Source: Delphinus delphis
Lineage: Eukaryota; Chordata; Mammalia; Artiodactyla; Delphinidae
Assembly: GCF_949987515.2 (NCBI RefSeq)
Contig: NC_082692.2
Span: forward strand, 44,050,418 to 44,114,417
Reading direction: 5' to 3'
Length of the DNA: 64,000 bases
Below the pieces are notes generated by a model. The model ran no database searches, was not told the origin of the DNA, and saw only the letters and a list, made by a program, of their open reading frames with translations. The position numbers and the translations under genes were made by a program. Below are positions 34,835 to 46,687 of this stretch, piece by piece (position 1 is the first letter of the stretch; each line of letters starts with the position of its first letter).

Positions 34835-35195
34835 ACCCTAAATTACAAAAAAGAATTCTATAAGCAGGGTAATTCTTCATCTATCATAACAGGAATTAAC
34901 AGAAAATGTCTACAGTTAGTATAGTTGTTAAAATAGCATCAAAAACATCCTATTTAGAGACCTGGAAGGAACCACCAGAAAAACCAAGACACGATTCCAA
35001 ATGGCTTTTAGGGAAAGACAAATGGAAGAAATGGAGCTGAAACTATTCATTTTCATTATAAATGCTCTGTACTGTTGGATTTTGTAATGATGGACACATA
35101 GTATAAAGAAAGTGTATTAAAAATATTCAAAAAGAAGGCTTGTTTCGGTAACTTACTTTATTTACTTACATTAAGTTTAGAGTTACCTCTGTTGA
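34835..35195. other. No recognised feature
   Basis: AT-rich; nothing supported. Confidence 0.5.
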
Positions 35196-35400
35196 CACAA
35201 TTCTAGCTCATTTTCCTAATATGTAGCACTCACTGCCCAATTACACCACCCTCTATTTATTCATTATAATGTTGACAGGCACTTAGGCTATTTCCAAAGT
35301 TTCCCTATTAAAAGCAACAGTACAATAAAAATGTCTTGTATCTACTTGCACACATGTGATATTTTCATCTGTTCAGTTGCCTTCACACTATTTGCCTCGT
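35196..35400 (-). mobile_element. Possible old L1 fragment, antisense
   Basis: 'tatttattcattataatg', 'acttaggctatttccaaa' and 'gtacaataaaaatgtctt' resemble antisense L1 sequence. Weak. Confidence 0.4.
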
Positions 35401-35634
35401 GTTTCCCCACCCCCAGTTTTTTAACTCCTTATACTTTTTCTAAAAAACGAAACTCCAGACTTTATTTGGATTTCAGTACTTTTCCCATTAATGTCCTCTT
35501 TTTGTTCCAGGATCCCATCCAGAGTACAATGCTGCATTTAACAATGCATTTACACATCTTCCCAGTCTCAAGGGCTGTTTTTTGCTTACACTCAGGAGAA
35601 AGTTGTTTAAGCAATGCCAACTGTTAAAGCAAAA

Positions 35635-35745
35635 CAAATCATTTTAACCTCTCTGAGTCCTTTGCTGTAAAATGAGCAAATTCCATTATTTGAGAATATC
35701 TAATAAGATAATGATATGAAGAGCCCTATAAACTGTTTTCCCTAC
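35635..35745 (+). mobile_element. MIR fragment
   Basis: 'taacctctctgagtcct', 'gctgtaaaatgagcaa' and 'taataagataatgata' follow the MIR core order. Confidence 0.55.
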
Positions 35746-35813
35746 CCGAAGTATGTATTTGCTTAATATATATTATTCACAAGCTAGACAAGGATCAGAA
35801 ATATCTTCTTTTG

Positions 35814-36117
35814 GGACTTCCCTGGTGGCGCAGTGTTAAGAATCCACCTGCCACTGCAGGGCACACAGGTTCAAGCCCTGCTCTGGGAAGATCCCACATG
35901 CCACGGAGCACCTGAGCCCATGCACCACAACTACTGAGCCTGCGTGCCACAACTACTGAAGCCCGCGCACCTAGAGCCTGTCCTCTGCAATGAGAAGCCA
36001 CCACAGTGAGAAGCCTGCACACCGCAATGAAGAGTAGCCCCTGCTCGCTGCAACTAGAGAAAGCCTGCACACAGCAACAAAGACCCAAAGAAGCCAAAAA
36101 TAAATAAATATATATAA
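35814..36117 (+). mobile_element. CHR-1 type SINE
   Basis: Head GGGACTTCCCTGGTGGCGCAG, two 'gccacaactactga' internal units, and the tail 'gccaaaaataaataaatat'. A diverged TSD (agaaatatctt / agacatatctt) flanks it. Confidence 0.92.
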
Positions 36118-36690
36118 AAAAGACATATCTTATAAAATGTCCAGAAAAGAATTAAAACCCTCCTTTTTCCCTAGATCATGCAACTTCATCTTTATAATAA
36201 CATGGAGAAATCAAAGACTCTTGACATGTTCATAAAGGACTTGTATATAATGAAATTTTTGAGAAACTCTAGGGAAAAAAGTTATAATTAGTCTGGAGAA
36301 ACAACAATGTAAAACTTACCAAACGTTCTAATCTTGCTAATACATGTCACATAATAAATCTTAAGGGAAAAACTAAAGCTGATCTCTAATTTCTTAATAT
36401 CCACTCCCATTTCTACTTCTTGATTATTTGTTTTTTCATCAATCTACTTATCTTTTATATTTAAGGAATAGTCAGAAAATGGGTTTGAAAACTGAGCATT
36501 ATAAGTAGAATGAATTATGACATGAATTAAATGACAATGAGAACATATTTAAATTTTAGAATTCTATAAATAATTAGAATTACATTTTCTGATTCCAGGG
36601 ACAATGAGAAAATTTTTCCTTAACTTTATGGGTTCAATTACACTTATCTTAAAACTCTTGGGAAAAAGATTTAATTCAACCTTTAATTTT
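36118..36690. other. No recognised feature
   Basis: AT-rich; nothing supported. Confidence 0.5.
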
Positions 36691-36745
36691 TATTTTTTTA
36701 CATTTTACTGAAGTATAAGTTGATTTGCAGTGTTGTGTTAATTAA
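36691..36745 (-). mobile_element. Extremely short L1 3' end, antisense
   Basis: About 55 bp: a T-rich run, then 'actgaagtataagttgatt' then TGCAGTGTTGTGTTAATT, the reverse complement of the terminal L1 3' UTR. A diverged flanking duplication around 'ttaattcaaccttt / ttaaatcaatcttt' is possible. Confidence 0.7.
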
Positions 36746-37404
36746 ATCAATCTTTCAAATTTTGTAACAACAATTAACTTCTTACCAAAGGTCACTTTAA
36801 CAAAGTGTTGACATGTAAAATTTTAATAAATATTTTTGTTTGGGCTTTAATACCACTAGTTTTTTGACAAACTCAGTATATCCTAGTAACATTTAACCAC
36901 TGAAAATCGTACCAAATATTGATTCTTTACTACTAGCTAGACTCTAAGGACCTCAAGACAAAGACACCTTTTAGGACAAACATGAGCTCATGGGAACATA
37001 CTAATTTATCTCATAGAGCACATGGCCCTACGTTTAGCAGCAAGACCTTTCCCTTGCTCTACACACATAACATCCATTGATATCCATGGGCAAGGGCAGG
37101 CAAGGGGCACCATGCAGCCTCTTGTAAAGGGAAAAATTTATGTCTCCTTTTCAATGGTGTTTGCCACCTGGCTTCCAGCCAATCCAATATAAACATCACC
37201 ATTCATGGAGTGCTGGAAAATTCCTTGTCTTCTGTGAATTCCAGACTTTTGAAAAGGTCAAAATTCTATTTGAAAAGAAGCAAATCATTATATTTAAGAA
37301 GGCCCAGAACATAGAAATATCACACAGTATAAGTACAATACTGACAAATGATCCAAAATACTCTATTGTCGCAGACGTGAAAATCTACGCAATAATAGTG
37401 GCCA
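36746..37404. other. No recognised feature
   Basis: A 107-codon frame at 37140-37463 overlaps a MIR and has no recognised domain. Confidence 0.5.
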
Positions 37405-37535
37405 TTTGGGGGTGTTTGCTATGTATTATATCATCCCATTTCCTTCCCACAAAAATCCTGTAAGTGGTTATGAACCATATTTTGCAGGTGAGGAAAGTAA
37501 ATATAGAGAGGTAAACTGGCAGAGCTAAGATTATA
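37405..37535 (-). mobile_element. MIR fragment, antisense
   Basis: 'gctatgtattatatcatcc', 'aaaatcctgtaagtggtta' and 'ttttgcaggtgaggaaag' match antisense MIR. Confidence 0.6.
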
Positions 37536-37767
37536 AAACTCTGGTACTCTTCTAATACTATGGCCTATCTACCATTAACTCTAGAACATGGGTAATGACA
37601 TTAACTGTTTGAAGCTAGCCTATTCCTTTGGAAATACTTTTTTAAATGTATGCTACAATTTTAGTTGATACCTTCCTTTGTTTTCCAGGGGAACTGTTTT
37701 TTACTTTCCCCTCCTTAATCTCTATAATAGTGACACTATTGCTTAAATACACCTTCAGTCTCTTAAG

Positions 37768-37924
37768 TGTTCAGGAGACTGAAAAATATAATAGGAAAGA
37801 ATTTATAGGATCAAATAATCTGAGTACAAGCATCTTCTATTTGTTCAAGAGACTGCAAAATATAATAGGGAAGAATTTATAGGATCGTCTTAAATTAAAT
37901 ACTCTGAGTATAAGCATCTTCTAT
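37768..37924. repeat. Imperfect tandem duplication, about 75-83 bp unit
   Basis: Unit 1 (37768-37840) and unit 2 (37842-37924) both start TGTTCA(A/G)GAGACTG, share AATATAATAGG and end 'agcatcttctat'. Unit 2 has about 10 extra bases (around 'cgtcttaaattaaa'). The rest differs by only a few substitutions, so the duplication is not ancient. Confidence 0.9.
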
Positions 37925-39035
37925 GGAAGTTCATCCATGCTATTTTCTTTTGATAAAATTCTCGAACATCTACCAAACATTTCCCTGACTGCCAGAGACA
38001 GGACCTCTTTCAATGAGAAAGCTAGGAGGAAATGCTGTTCCATCCCCTGATATGAATCTTACAAGCAGGCCAAATTGGCCAGCAAGTTGACACCCATCCT
38101 AACAGAGCAAGAGATCAAACACTGACTAACAGTGTGGAGACCCAGACCTTTAGAGTATTCCAAGACGTCACCCTCCTCTGTTAAAAATTTAAGACAATTC
38201 CCCAGGATGCAATACACAGGGATTTGTGTGGTTCATGGGGAGTCTGGCAGCACAGGTACAATTTCTTTGTAACCATTTATCTAAAGTGGGAATCAGGGCG
38301 CTGGAAAGGGAGACAGTTTTCCCATCACATAAACGCAAAGAACAGAGGTCAAAGGCCAAGACCCCATCTCACTGACTCTCCGAACATGTGATCAAAGTCA
38401 GTCTTCCAAATTATTACAATTTAGTCATTTTCTTTACCGCATGAATTTCAACGTATCATTTAAACTACAGGTTTCATTCGTGAAACCAGCTATCAAGATA
38501 CAGGCTACACTCATGTATATACACTGAAAACTTAAGTACCAAAACAGGCCAGGGGCTCTAACTACAACTAGCTTTGACCTTAAGGATTGAACGGATGGTA
38601 ATCAGACAGATCATCTGTAATCTGGTAATCTGCAGGATTTAGACAATTTCTGATCTTGAACAAGTTATGGCAATGGCTTTGAAATCCAGTTCTGTTTCAC
38701 AAGGTGAAACACAGGATCTTTGGAAAATCAGGTTCAATATTTGAATGTTAAATTTCCATGTTATTTTAAAAAATAAAACTGAACTTGATGTGACCTAGTA
38801 TTTGAAAAATAATAGCACCATGGAGTCAAAAGACTATCTCTGAGCTACTACAGGAGCTCAGAGGTAAAAACAAGGACATTCACATTTTAAATGGAAAAAA
38901 CCCTCAGCATTTCCTATGTAAGCAGAATGGTTAAACAATGAAACAACTAGTTAAACCATCAATTTGGCTAAATGATTTTTACTGAACAAAGCAAATATAG
39001 GATGTCCCTCTTCAAAGAACCAGAATAAAATAGGC
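37925..39035. other. Unassigned 1.1 kb
   Basis: No gene or confident repeat. Confidence 0.5.
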
Positions 39036-39039
39036 TGCC

Positions 39040-39195
39040 AACATTTACTGAGAACCTGCTGTGGTCCAGCACTGTTCTGAGAGTTTCACTCAATGTAATC
39101 CTCAAAACAGATGGGTATGAGTTCCCATTTATCCCCATTTAGAAATAAGGAAGCAAGCACAGATGAGATACATGCCTCGCCCAGAATTACATGGT
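39040..39195 (-). mobile_element. MIR SINE, antisense
   Basis: 'caacatttactgagaacct' then GCTGTGGTCCAGCACTG, 'tcaatgtaatcctcaaaac' and 'tttagaaataaggaagc' match antisense MIR. Confidence 0.7.
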
Positions 39196-39233
39196 TAGGG
39201 AGCAGCATATTTTGTTCTAAAAACAATACTGAA

Positions 39234-39664
39234 AAGTTAGACAGAGAAAGACAAGTATATGATATCACTTATATGTGGAATCAGAAAATACGATACAAAT
39301 GAACTTATTTACAAAACGGAAACAGACTCAGAGACATAGAGAACAGACTTATGGTTACCAAAGGGGAAGTGGGGGAGGGATAAATTAGGAGGTTGGGATT
39401 AACATATACACAATACTATATATAAAATAGATAAAGAACAAGGACCTACTGTATGGCACAGGAAACTATATTCAATATCTTATAATAACCTACAATGAAC
39501 AAGAATCTGAAAAGGAATACACACACATACACACACACACACACACACTCACACACATATATACACATATGTGTGTGTATAACTGAATCATTTGCTGTAT
39601 GCCTAAAACTAACCCGACATTGTAAATCAACTATAGTTCAATTAAATAAATAAATAAATAAAAT
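39234..39664 (+). mobile_element. 5'-truncated L1, about 430 bp
   Basis: ORF2 tail ('tatatgatatcacttatatg') and 3' UTR, with an internal (CA)n expansion at about 39518-39556, ending in an AATA tail. A 10 bp TSD (caatactgaa) lies at 39224-39233 and 39665-39674. Confidence 0.93.
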
Positions 39665-39674
39665 CAATACTGAA

Positions 39675-40515
39675 TAAAACATCATAATATCTGACGATTC
39701 AGAAAAGAGTAGAATATCTAGTGCTGAATGCAGAGCACTCTTCCTGAGTATGTGCACACAGGCAGACATGACCCTTGCCCTGGGATCATCCCTGGGAGGG
39801 ACAGTGCCACCAGTAAACCCCCCGGGGATGGGGTAAGAGGGCAGGGTCTAACTCCCAAACAGCAGGCTTCCTGGATCCGGACAACTGGAAGGAACACGAA
39901 AACTACAAGCTGACTCAGACAACATCAAATTATTTTCTATGACAGCATTCACATCTTTAAAACATTTTAGAAGAAAAATACGGAAAAATCTCATCCTGCT
40001 TTTCCCCACTTTCCCAAAAATGAGGCAAAATTTACAAATACATATCCTGCATAAACGTTTAAAATATGCTATCCTAATCAACGTAAATTATTACACAATC
40101 TACAAAACATTCAAATGGAGACTCAGGTGATGGGGAGTGAGGCAGCCCCCAGACTCCACAAGCGAAACTCATCCAACACATGATAGGAGGGTTCATCGCA
40201 CACTGGGGACAGAAAAACACTTAGGACAAAATCTTCCGAGCAAAAGCAGAGACCAAGACTGGAAAATCGGGAAAAGACTGGACTGAACGTGAAGGAAAGC
40301 TGAAGTCTAATCAATGGTATGAACACAGTACAAAGAAAGAGACGCCACAGGACCCACTGGAGAAGGTCAGAAAACCCACTGAGAGCCCGAAGAGCAGGCA
40401 GGTGCAGTGGTCACCAGCCATGCAACCAGGAAGGGGGCCCGAGCAGCTGCCCCAAACCGACTGGGGGCTGAGCAAGGGCAGCCTGGGCATTAAGGACAAC
40501 AGGGACAGCGATGGT
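39675..40515. other. Unassigned 0.8 kb
   Basis: No gene or repeat I can support. The short frames lack known motifs. Confidence 0.5.
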
Positions 40516-40519
40516 GACA

Positions 40520-40715
40520 ACTAACTTTTACTGCGCACTGGACTCTGCCCTTTACGTACATTACTTCATCTAACCCTTCCACGAAATCACGAGGCACTAT
40601 CCCTATTTTACAGATGAGGACACCAAGGTTCACAGGAGCTCAGTCACTTGCCCAAGGTCATCACATGGTCACTGCAGAGCCACGATCTGAACACTTCACA
40701 GTCTATGCTCTGCTA
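40520..40715 (-). mobile_element. MIR SINE, antisense, well preserved
   Basis: 'acttttactgcgcactgg', 'tacgtacattacttcatct', 'tattttacagatgaggac' then ACCAAGG, 'cttgcccaaggtcatcaca' and 'gagccacgatctgaacac' give most of the MIR in antisense order. Confidence 0.8.
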
Positions 40716-40739
40716 CCCATTAAAATACTATACCTGTAA

Positions 40740-41515
40740 AGATTGCTGAGAGAAATTAAAGGAGATCTAAATAAATACTGCGTTCATGGATCAGGAGGCT
40801 CACACTGGTAACATTCAATTTTCCCCAAGTGACCTAGAGACTCAATACAATCACAATCAAAATCACAGCACACTTCTTTATGGAAATGAACAAGCTGATC
40901 AAAAAATGTATATGGAAATAGAAAGGAATAGAAAAGCCAAAACAATTTTGTAAAAGAACAAAGTCGTACGACTTGTGCTACCTAATTTCAACACTTAATA
41001 AGCCTAGAATCATCAAAATGGTGTGGGAGTGGCATAAAATTAGGCACACGGATCACTGGAAAAGAACAGACCAGAAAGACCCAACCATCCGTGGTCAATA
41101 CATCCTCAACAAAGGTGCCAAGGTCACCAAGTGGGGGAAAGATAGTCGTTTCAACAAATGGTGCTGGAACAACTAGCATTATGTACCCAGCACCATATAC
41201 AAAAATTAATTCAAAATGAAAAGAATGTGTATATATGTATAACTGAATCACTTTGCTATAGAGCAGAAATTAACACAAGATTGTAAATCAACTATACTTC
41301 AATAAAATTAACTTTTAAAAAATTAATTCAAAATGGACCATAGTTCTAAATTGAAGAGACAAAATTATAAAACTTTTAGAAGAAAATATGGGTGAGAATC
41401 TTTATGATCTTGGGTTAGGCAAAGACTTCTTAAATATGACATCAAAAGATGAACCACAAAAGAAAACACTGATTAACTGGACGTCATCAAAATAAAAATT
41501 TTTGCTCTTCAAAAT
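40740..41515 (+). mobile_element. Older L1 ORF2 fragment with nested L1
   Basis: Diverged ORF2 C-terminal sequence, with nucleotide echoes of the LPDFKLYYKAT, DKG and FNKWCWNN region around 40960-41176. It is interrupted at 41219-41318 and resumes ('ttcaaaatggaccata' to about 41515). Neither ORF nor 3' end is intact. Confidence 0.8.
41219..41318 (+). mobile_element. 100 bp L1 3' end nested in an older L1
   Basis: Only the last 100 bp of the L1 3' UTR plus tail. A perfect 17 bp TSD (aaaattaattcaaaatg) lies at 41202-41218 and 41319-41335. Confidence 0.95.
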
Positions 41516-41519
41516 GATC

Positions 41520-43062
41520 TATGTAATTCCCACTTCCATGTACAGCACAGCTCTCCTATAGCTTTTCTGATGGGGACAATCCAGCACGAAAGTCCAATCC
41601 ACCTGACAGCTGGATTATTTTCACTGTATATTAATAAACTGACATTCTGGTTTACACATCAGTGTCCTGAAAGTTCATTCACCCAGAAAAAGTCATTCTC
41701 CCTGGGCGGGGAGCATGAATAAGACTCAGTTTCTACTCCCACAAAACTAAACCTAGACCCTGGGCTATGATGCCTTCATCCGAGTAACAGCCCAATGACT
41801 CCTAGGCCACCCATCCAAACCTACTAAAGTCTCTCTCCCTCTATCTATTTTTTAAGTATAAGAAACAGTACTTTTGAAAATCTGTACTTTAAGAAATCAA
41901 CTGAACTTTCCCACACTGATTTTTTTTTTCAAAGATACAAAAAGTTTGCTTAGGTCTGTTGGAAGAATTAACACTTGCTACTAAATGCTCCAGCAAGTCT
42001 GGGAACAAAAAGGACAAAGAGAAATAAATGGTTTGAGACAAAAACAAAGAAAACCATAATCACAAATTAACAAAATCCAAGACAGTGGAGGAAAAAACCC
42101 TTAAAATACGCTTTCCATAATTATAAAGAAATAAAGGATAATATTTTGCAATAATTTCCTAAATTAAATAATGAAATTATGTGCAATTGAATCTAACCAA
42201 CATTTTTTAATAAATAAAACTACAGATGTGGCTACTTAGCCTGAAATATCATTCTATTTACTAACTGCTATTCAAATTATATATTAAAATGATTTCCCAT
42301 AACCAGTAAGAAACAGTCTCCCTTAGTCAGCTTTAACTGAGAGATTAAAAACAATGAACCACTGATATTTTTATAATTAGCAGATGAAGCACAATCTAAT
42401 AATAGACACTGGACAACATTTTCTACCACCTGCTAGTAGTCTGTGGTTATTAGTCAGTGATGAAGATCTCAATAATTTCTGAATAATGGTTGGTTGGCAA
42501 ATGTGTTACATGAGGCCCAACACGGCGGCAGATGCCGGACTGTGTGATGTGGGTCCCTTGGTGCTGCATGGCCCTCCCCATCACCCACCGCCCTACAAGG
42601 CCATCTGGGGGCCAAAGCAACAGCTGGGACGCAGAATGGTGTGATGACCACCTCTATCCACTCTTGGTCACTCCTCCCAAATCCCTCTCTTGGGAGACAC
42701 TAATCCCTCTTTTGCCCCCATGACTTGCTGTTTTCTGCCCTCCCTCCAGGCTCCAGGACACCACCCCACCCCAAATTCCTTCCATCTCTCCCCTTCAAGG
42801 CAGTCTCCCCAGTCACAAGCATGCAAGGAATGGGGCGGCCCCAGGGCACAGCCCTGCACTGCCTCTCCCTGAGCAAAGCTAACTTCTAGAGGGTTCTAGC
42901 ATCTTCTCCAGAGTCAGGGTGCTGTCTGAAAGGGGATATACAAACCTTTCAGGACTACATTAAACAACGCTGTTTCCCAGCCTAGCCATCTGGGTGGTAG
43001 CATAAATTAAATTTTTAAATATTGCCACCTTATAATTAATGTATTATGCAGTAAAACATTAG
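41520..43062. other. Unassigned 1.5 kb
   Basis: No confident repeat. 42500-42880 is GC-richer, with short frames on both strands (60-63 codons) lacking motifs. Confidence 0.5.
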
Positions 43063-43063
43063 A

Positions 43064-43271
43064 GGGCTTCCCTGGTGGCGCAGTGGTTGAGAGTCCGCCT
43101 GCCGATGCAGGGGACACGGGTTTGTGCCCCGGTCCAGGAAGATCCCACATGCCGCGGAGCGGCTGGGCCCGTGAGCCATGGCCGCTGAGCCTGCGCGTCC
43201 GGAGCCTGTGCTCCGCAACGCAAGATGCCACAGCAGTGAGAGGCCCGCATGCAGCAAAAAAAAAAAAAAAA
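43064..43271 (+). mobile_element. CHR-2 type SINE
   Basis: Complete copy with CpG-containing body and A tail. The flanking repeat is short (acattaga / aaattaga). Confidence 0.94.
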
Positions 43272-43279
43272 AAATTAGA

Positions 43280-44200
43280 AACCCAACAAACTACAGCCTC
43301 CAGTATACCATCCCTCACAGCTCCACTTGAAAGGAAAAAATGCAAATGATTTAAATACAAATTGATTGTTAGTGGATGTCAGCAAACATTTAGTTTAACC
43401 TCCCACCTCCCACATGGACAGCTGGTAAAATCACAGTGAATGTTCCAGAGATAACTCGTCCTCTGCCAACATAAAGCGTCAGTGATGTTTACCACCTTGA
43501 ATTAAGGAACACAAGGAGAGAGATCATATTTTAAATCGTTTTTCAATCACAAGAGTCTAACTTTTAAAAATCTTTTCTCTGCTTCACGTTTACATAAGAA
43601 ATTCCATGAACCACTTAAATTCTGCAAACTTTTAGGAATTTTAAACATGTTTATAGATAAATATTACTTCACTTTCTTACATGTTTGCCTCCCAGGAGCA
43701 CTTAATATGTTAGGTTACAGAAAATAAAAGAATGACAACCTGTACTTTCAGTAAACAGCTAAAAGAGCATATTTTAGATATTACTGATATATTAATATCA
43801 ATATTTCTGTACAATATGAGATCAGCCCCACCAGACATCGTGGCATTTCATTAGTAATACACTGAGATTATAATGTCAGTTATTCATTATATACTCAATT
43901 CTAAACATCCTAATTCTAAGGAGTTTCTTGTTCAATGATGGGTAAACGTTTGTGTATTCTATGTTAAAAAAATCCTGTTTTCCTAACTTTCAAGAACCAA
44001 TCATTTGTAAACCCCCTTCTGAACTATGAGATCATTGCAATGTTAAAGCAGGAAGGAACATTAGAGGTAACCTAATACAATCTACTCAGCAGACACACTA
44101 ACTACAATCACCAAAAAAAAAGTTAAATGATGTGTCCAAGGTCTCACAGCAGGGAAACAGCAGCAACTGGATAATTCCAGGTATCCTGACTCCAAGTGGG
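43280..44200. other. Mostly unassigned; ancient repeat trace
   Basis: About 44040-44195 ('gaacattagaggtaacct', 'gtccaaggtctcacagc') resembles an old mammalian repeat that I cannot name. No gene seen. Confidence 0.4.
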
Positions 44201-44204
44201 TTGT

Positions 44205-45345
44205 TGTTTTTTTTTAACTGAAGTATAGTTGATTTACAACGTTGTATTAATTTCTGCTGTACAGCAAAGTGATTCAGTTATACATATATATACATTCTTT
44301 TTTTATATTCTTTGCCATTATGGTTTATCATAGGATACTGAATATAGTTCCCTGTGCTATATGTTAGGACCTTGTTGCTTACCCATTCTCTATATAATAG
44401 TTTGCATCTACTAATCCCAAACTCCACTCTATCTCTCCCCCAGACACCCACCTTGGCAACCACAAGTCTGTTCTCCACGTCCCTGTTTCTGTTTCATAGA
44501 TAAGTTCATTTTTGCCCTATTTTAGATTCCATGTATAAGTGGTATCATATGGTATTTGTCTTTCTCTTTCTGACTTACTGCATTTAGTATGATAATCTCT
44601 AGTTGCATCCATGTTGCTGCAAATGGCATTATTTTGGGGTTTTTTTGTTTGTTGGTTTGTTTTTTGGCTGCACCACAAGCCATGCAGGAATTCCCTGACC
44701 AGGGATCGAACCCATGCCCCCTGCAGTGGAAGCGCAGAGTCTTAACCACTGCACCACCAGAGAAGTCCCCTTTATGTTTTTTTTTATTCTTTTTTATAGC
44801 TGAGTAATATTCCATTGTATATATATACCACATCTTCTTTATTCATTCCTCTGTCGATGGACATTTAGGTTGTTTCCAAGTTTTGGCTATGGTGAATAGT
44901 GCTGCTGTGAACATAGGGTGCATGTATCTTTTTGAATTATAGTTTTGTCTGAATATATGCTCATGAGTGAGATTGCTGGATTTTACAGTAGCTCTATTTT
45001 TAGTTTTTTGAGAAACCTCCATATTGTTTTCCATAGAAGGTGTACCAATTTATATTCCCACTAACAGTGTAAGAGGGTTCCCTTTTCTCCAAACCCTCTC
45101 CAGCATTTGTTGTTTGCCAACTTTTTAATGATGGCCATTCCGACTGGTGTTAAGGTGATACCTCATTGTAGTTATGATCTGCATTTCTCTAATAATTAGC
45201 AGTGGTGATGCCTACTGGCCATTTGTGTTTCTTCTTTGGAGAAATGTCTATTTAGGTCTTCTGCCCATTTTTCAATTGGGTTGTTTGTTTTTTTGTTGTT
45301 GAGTTGTATGAGCTGTTTGTATATTCTGGAAAATATACAAACAGC
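44205..45345 (-). mobile_element. L1, antisense, 5'-truncated, about 1 kb, SINE inside
   Basis: Reads antisense from the 3' UTR (44205) through the ORF2 C-terminus (antisense frames keep MWYIYTMEYYSAIKKNKKK at 44780-44833 and a TAALFTIAKTWKQPKCPS trace at 44843-45034) to about 45330. It is interrupted by a CHR-related SINE at 44637-44770. Its 5' end terminates in a perfect 14 bp hairpin (45312-45325 with 45332-45345). Confidence 0.92.
44637..44770 (-). mobile_element. CHR-related short SINE, antisense
   Basis: The reverse complement begins GGGACTTCTCTGGTGGTGCAG and contains GGTTCGATCCC (B box). It ends abruptly after 'gtggtgcagccaaaaaac'. Inserted in the antisense L1; the TSD is unclear because both flanks are T-rich. 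Confidence 0.85.
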
Positions 45346-46173
45346 GACCAACAAGGGCTGACTCCACGTGGTTTATTTCTCCTGCTACATGGTATGTCTA
45401 ATTAAACAGAATAAAAGGCAGCCCTCGTCTGGCGGGACAACCTCCAATTTACAGGGACCCTCCCCAGCAGGAAGCCCTGCCTCCCCTGCAGCTGCCAGGG
45501 AGAAGGTGCGGTGGGGGACACATTCCCAGCCCCAAGGAGGCAAGAAGCACTGGGCCCTGGGGGGGCGTCTCAGGTGGCAGACATGGGGAGGGGTCAGAGA
45601 GGGGCCAGCCCTTCTCCACCTGCTCCAGAAGGACCCAGGCTGGCTGGCTGGGCTGCAAGGCAGGGCCATGCATCCAGGTGTCTGACTAAGAATGGAACTA
45701 AGGGTCTGCTTCTCCCATAGAAACACAGGAGGCTGTAGCACCATCAACAGGCTGCCCTGGTTTCCTAAACAGCAATAAGGAACCGTGCAAAGGTCCAGAA
45801 AGTGAATTTAACAAGAAACTTGGAAACAAACCCATCTGTTAATTAGATACTGAACGTTCTTTAAAGAAAAAGGCGGGGGGGGGGGGTGGTCTACAAGCTG
45901 GTAATGAAGCTGTCAACTTCATTCTCCCCTTTACCAGGTAAACGCAGTGACCTGTCAGAGGACGCCTTCATTGTCAGAATCTGATACATCAAGTTCAAGG
46001 TTGTGTTGCAAACAGACAAAAGCACTTACTTCTCTAATAGATAATGTGATTAGGAAGACAAGCTCCTTGCTAAGAAAACAACAAATACAGCACTTCTTAA
46101 TGATTATGGTGATGGATACAAGTCTAAGAAAGGTCCTCAGCAGATATACAATGTGGGAGGCATATCTTTTAAA
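45346..46173. other. Unassigned; GC-rich pocket at 45420-45690
   Basis: Overlapping frames on both strands (105 codons plus strand from 45368, 120 codons minus strand from 45747) arise from high GC with few stops. None has a recognisable domain. A G run of about 13 sits near 45874. Confidence 0.5.
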
Positions 46174-46187
46174 CAGTTACTTAATTT

Positions 46188-46471
46188 CATTTATTTTTTT
46201 AATTGAAATATAGTTCATTCACAATGTGTTAATTTCTGCTGTACAGCAACGTGACTCAGTTATACATATATATATATTCTTTTTTATATTCTTTTCCATT
46301 ATAGTTTATCACAGGATATTAAATACAGTTCCCTGTGCTATACAGTAGGACCTTGTTATTTATCCATTCTATATATAATAGCTTGCATCTACTAATCCCA
46401 AACTCCCAATCCATCCATCCCAAGCCCCCTTCCTCTCGGCAACCACAATTCTGTTCTCTACATCTGTGAGT
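46188..46471 (-). mobile_element. L1 3' end, antisense, first hit at the target
   Basis: About 284 bp of antisense L1 3' UTR ('tctgctgtacagcaacgtga', 'aatagcttgcatctacta'). The 14-base target cagttacttaattt lies at 46174-46187 and 46472-46485. Confidence 0.95.
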
Positions 46472-46485
46472 CAGTTACTTAATTT

Positions 46486-46687
46486 TTTTTTTTTTTTCGG
46501 TATGCGGGCCTCTCACTGTTGTGGCCTCTCCCGTTGCAGGGCACAGGCTCCGGACGCGCAGGCTCAACGACCATGGCTCACGGGCCCAGCCGCTCCGCGG
46601 CATGTGGGATCTTCCCAGACCAGGGCACGAACCCGTGTCCCCTGCATCGGCAGGCAGACCCTCAACCACTGCGCCACCAGGGAAGCC
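46486..46687 (-). mobile_element. CHR-2 type SINE, antisense, second hit at the same target
   Basis: Poly(T) then antisense CHR-2 body ending 'caccagggaagcc'. Flanked by cagttacttaattt at 46472-46485 and 46688-46701, the same 14-mer that flanks the L1 to its left. Confidence 0.95.

Noticed and set aside
210..46687. Evenly similar dispersed units as a CRISPR-like array or satellite
   Set aside because: The units are dispersed SINEs in both orientations with A tails and different TSDs, not a regular array.
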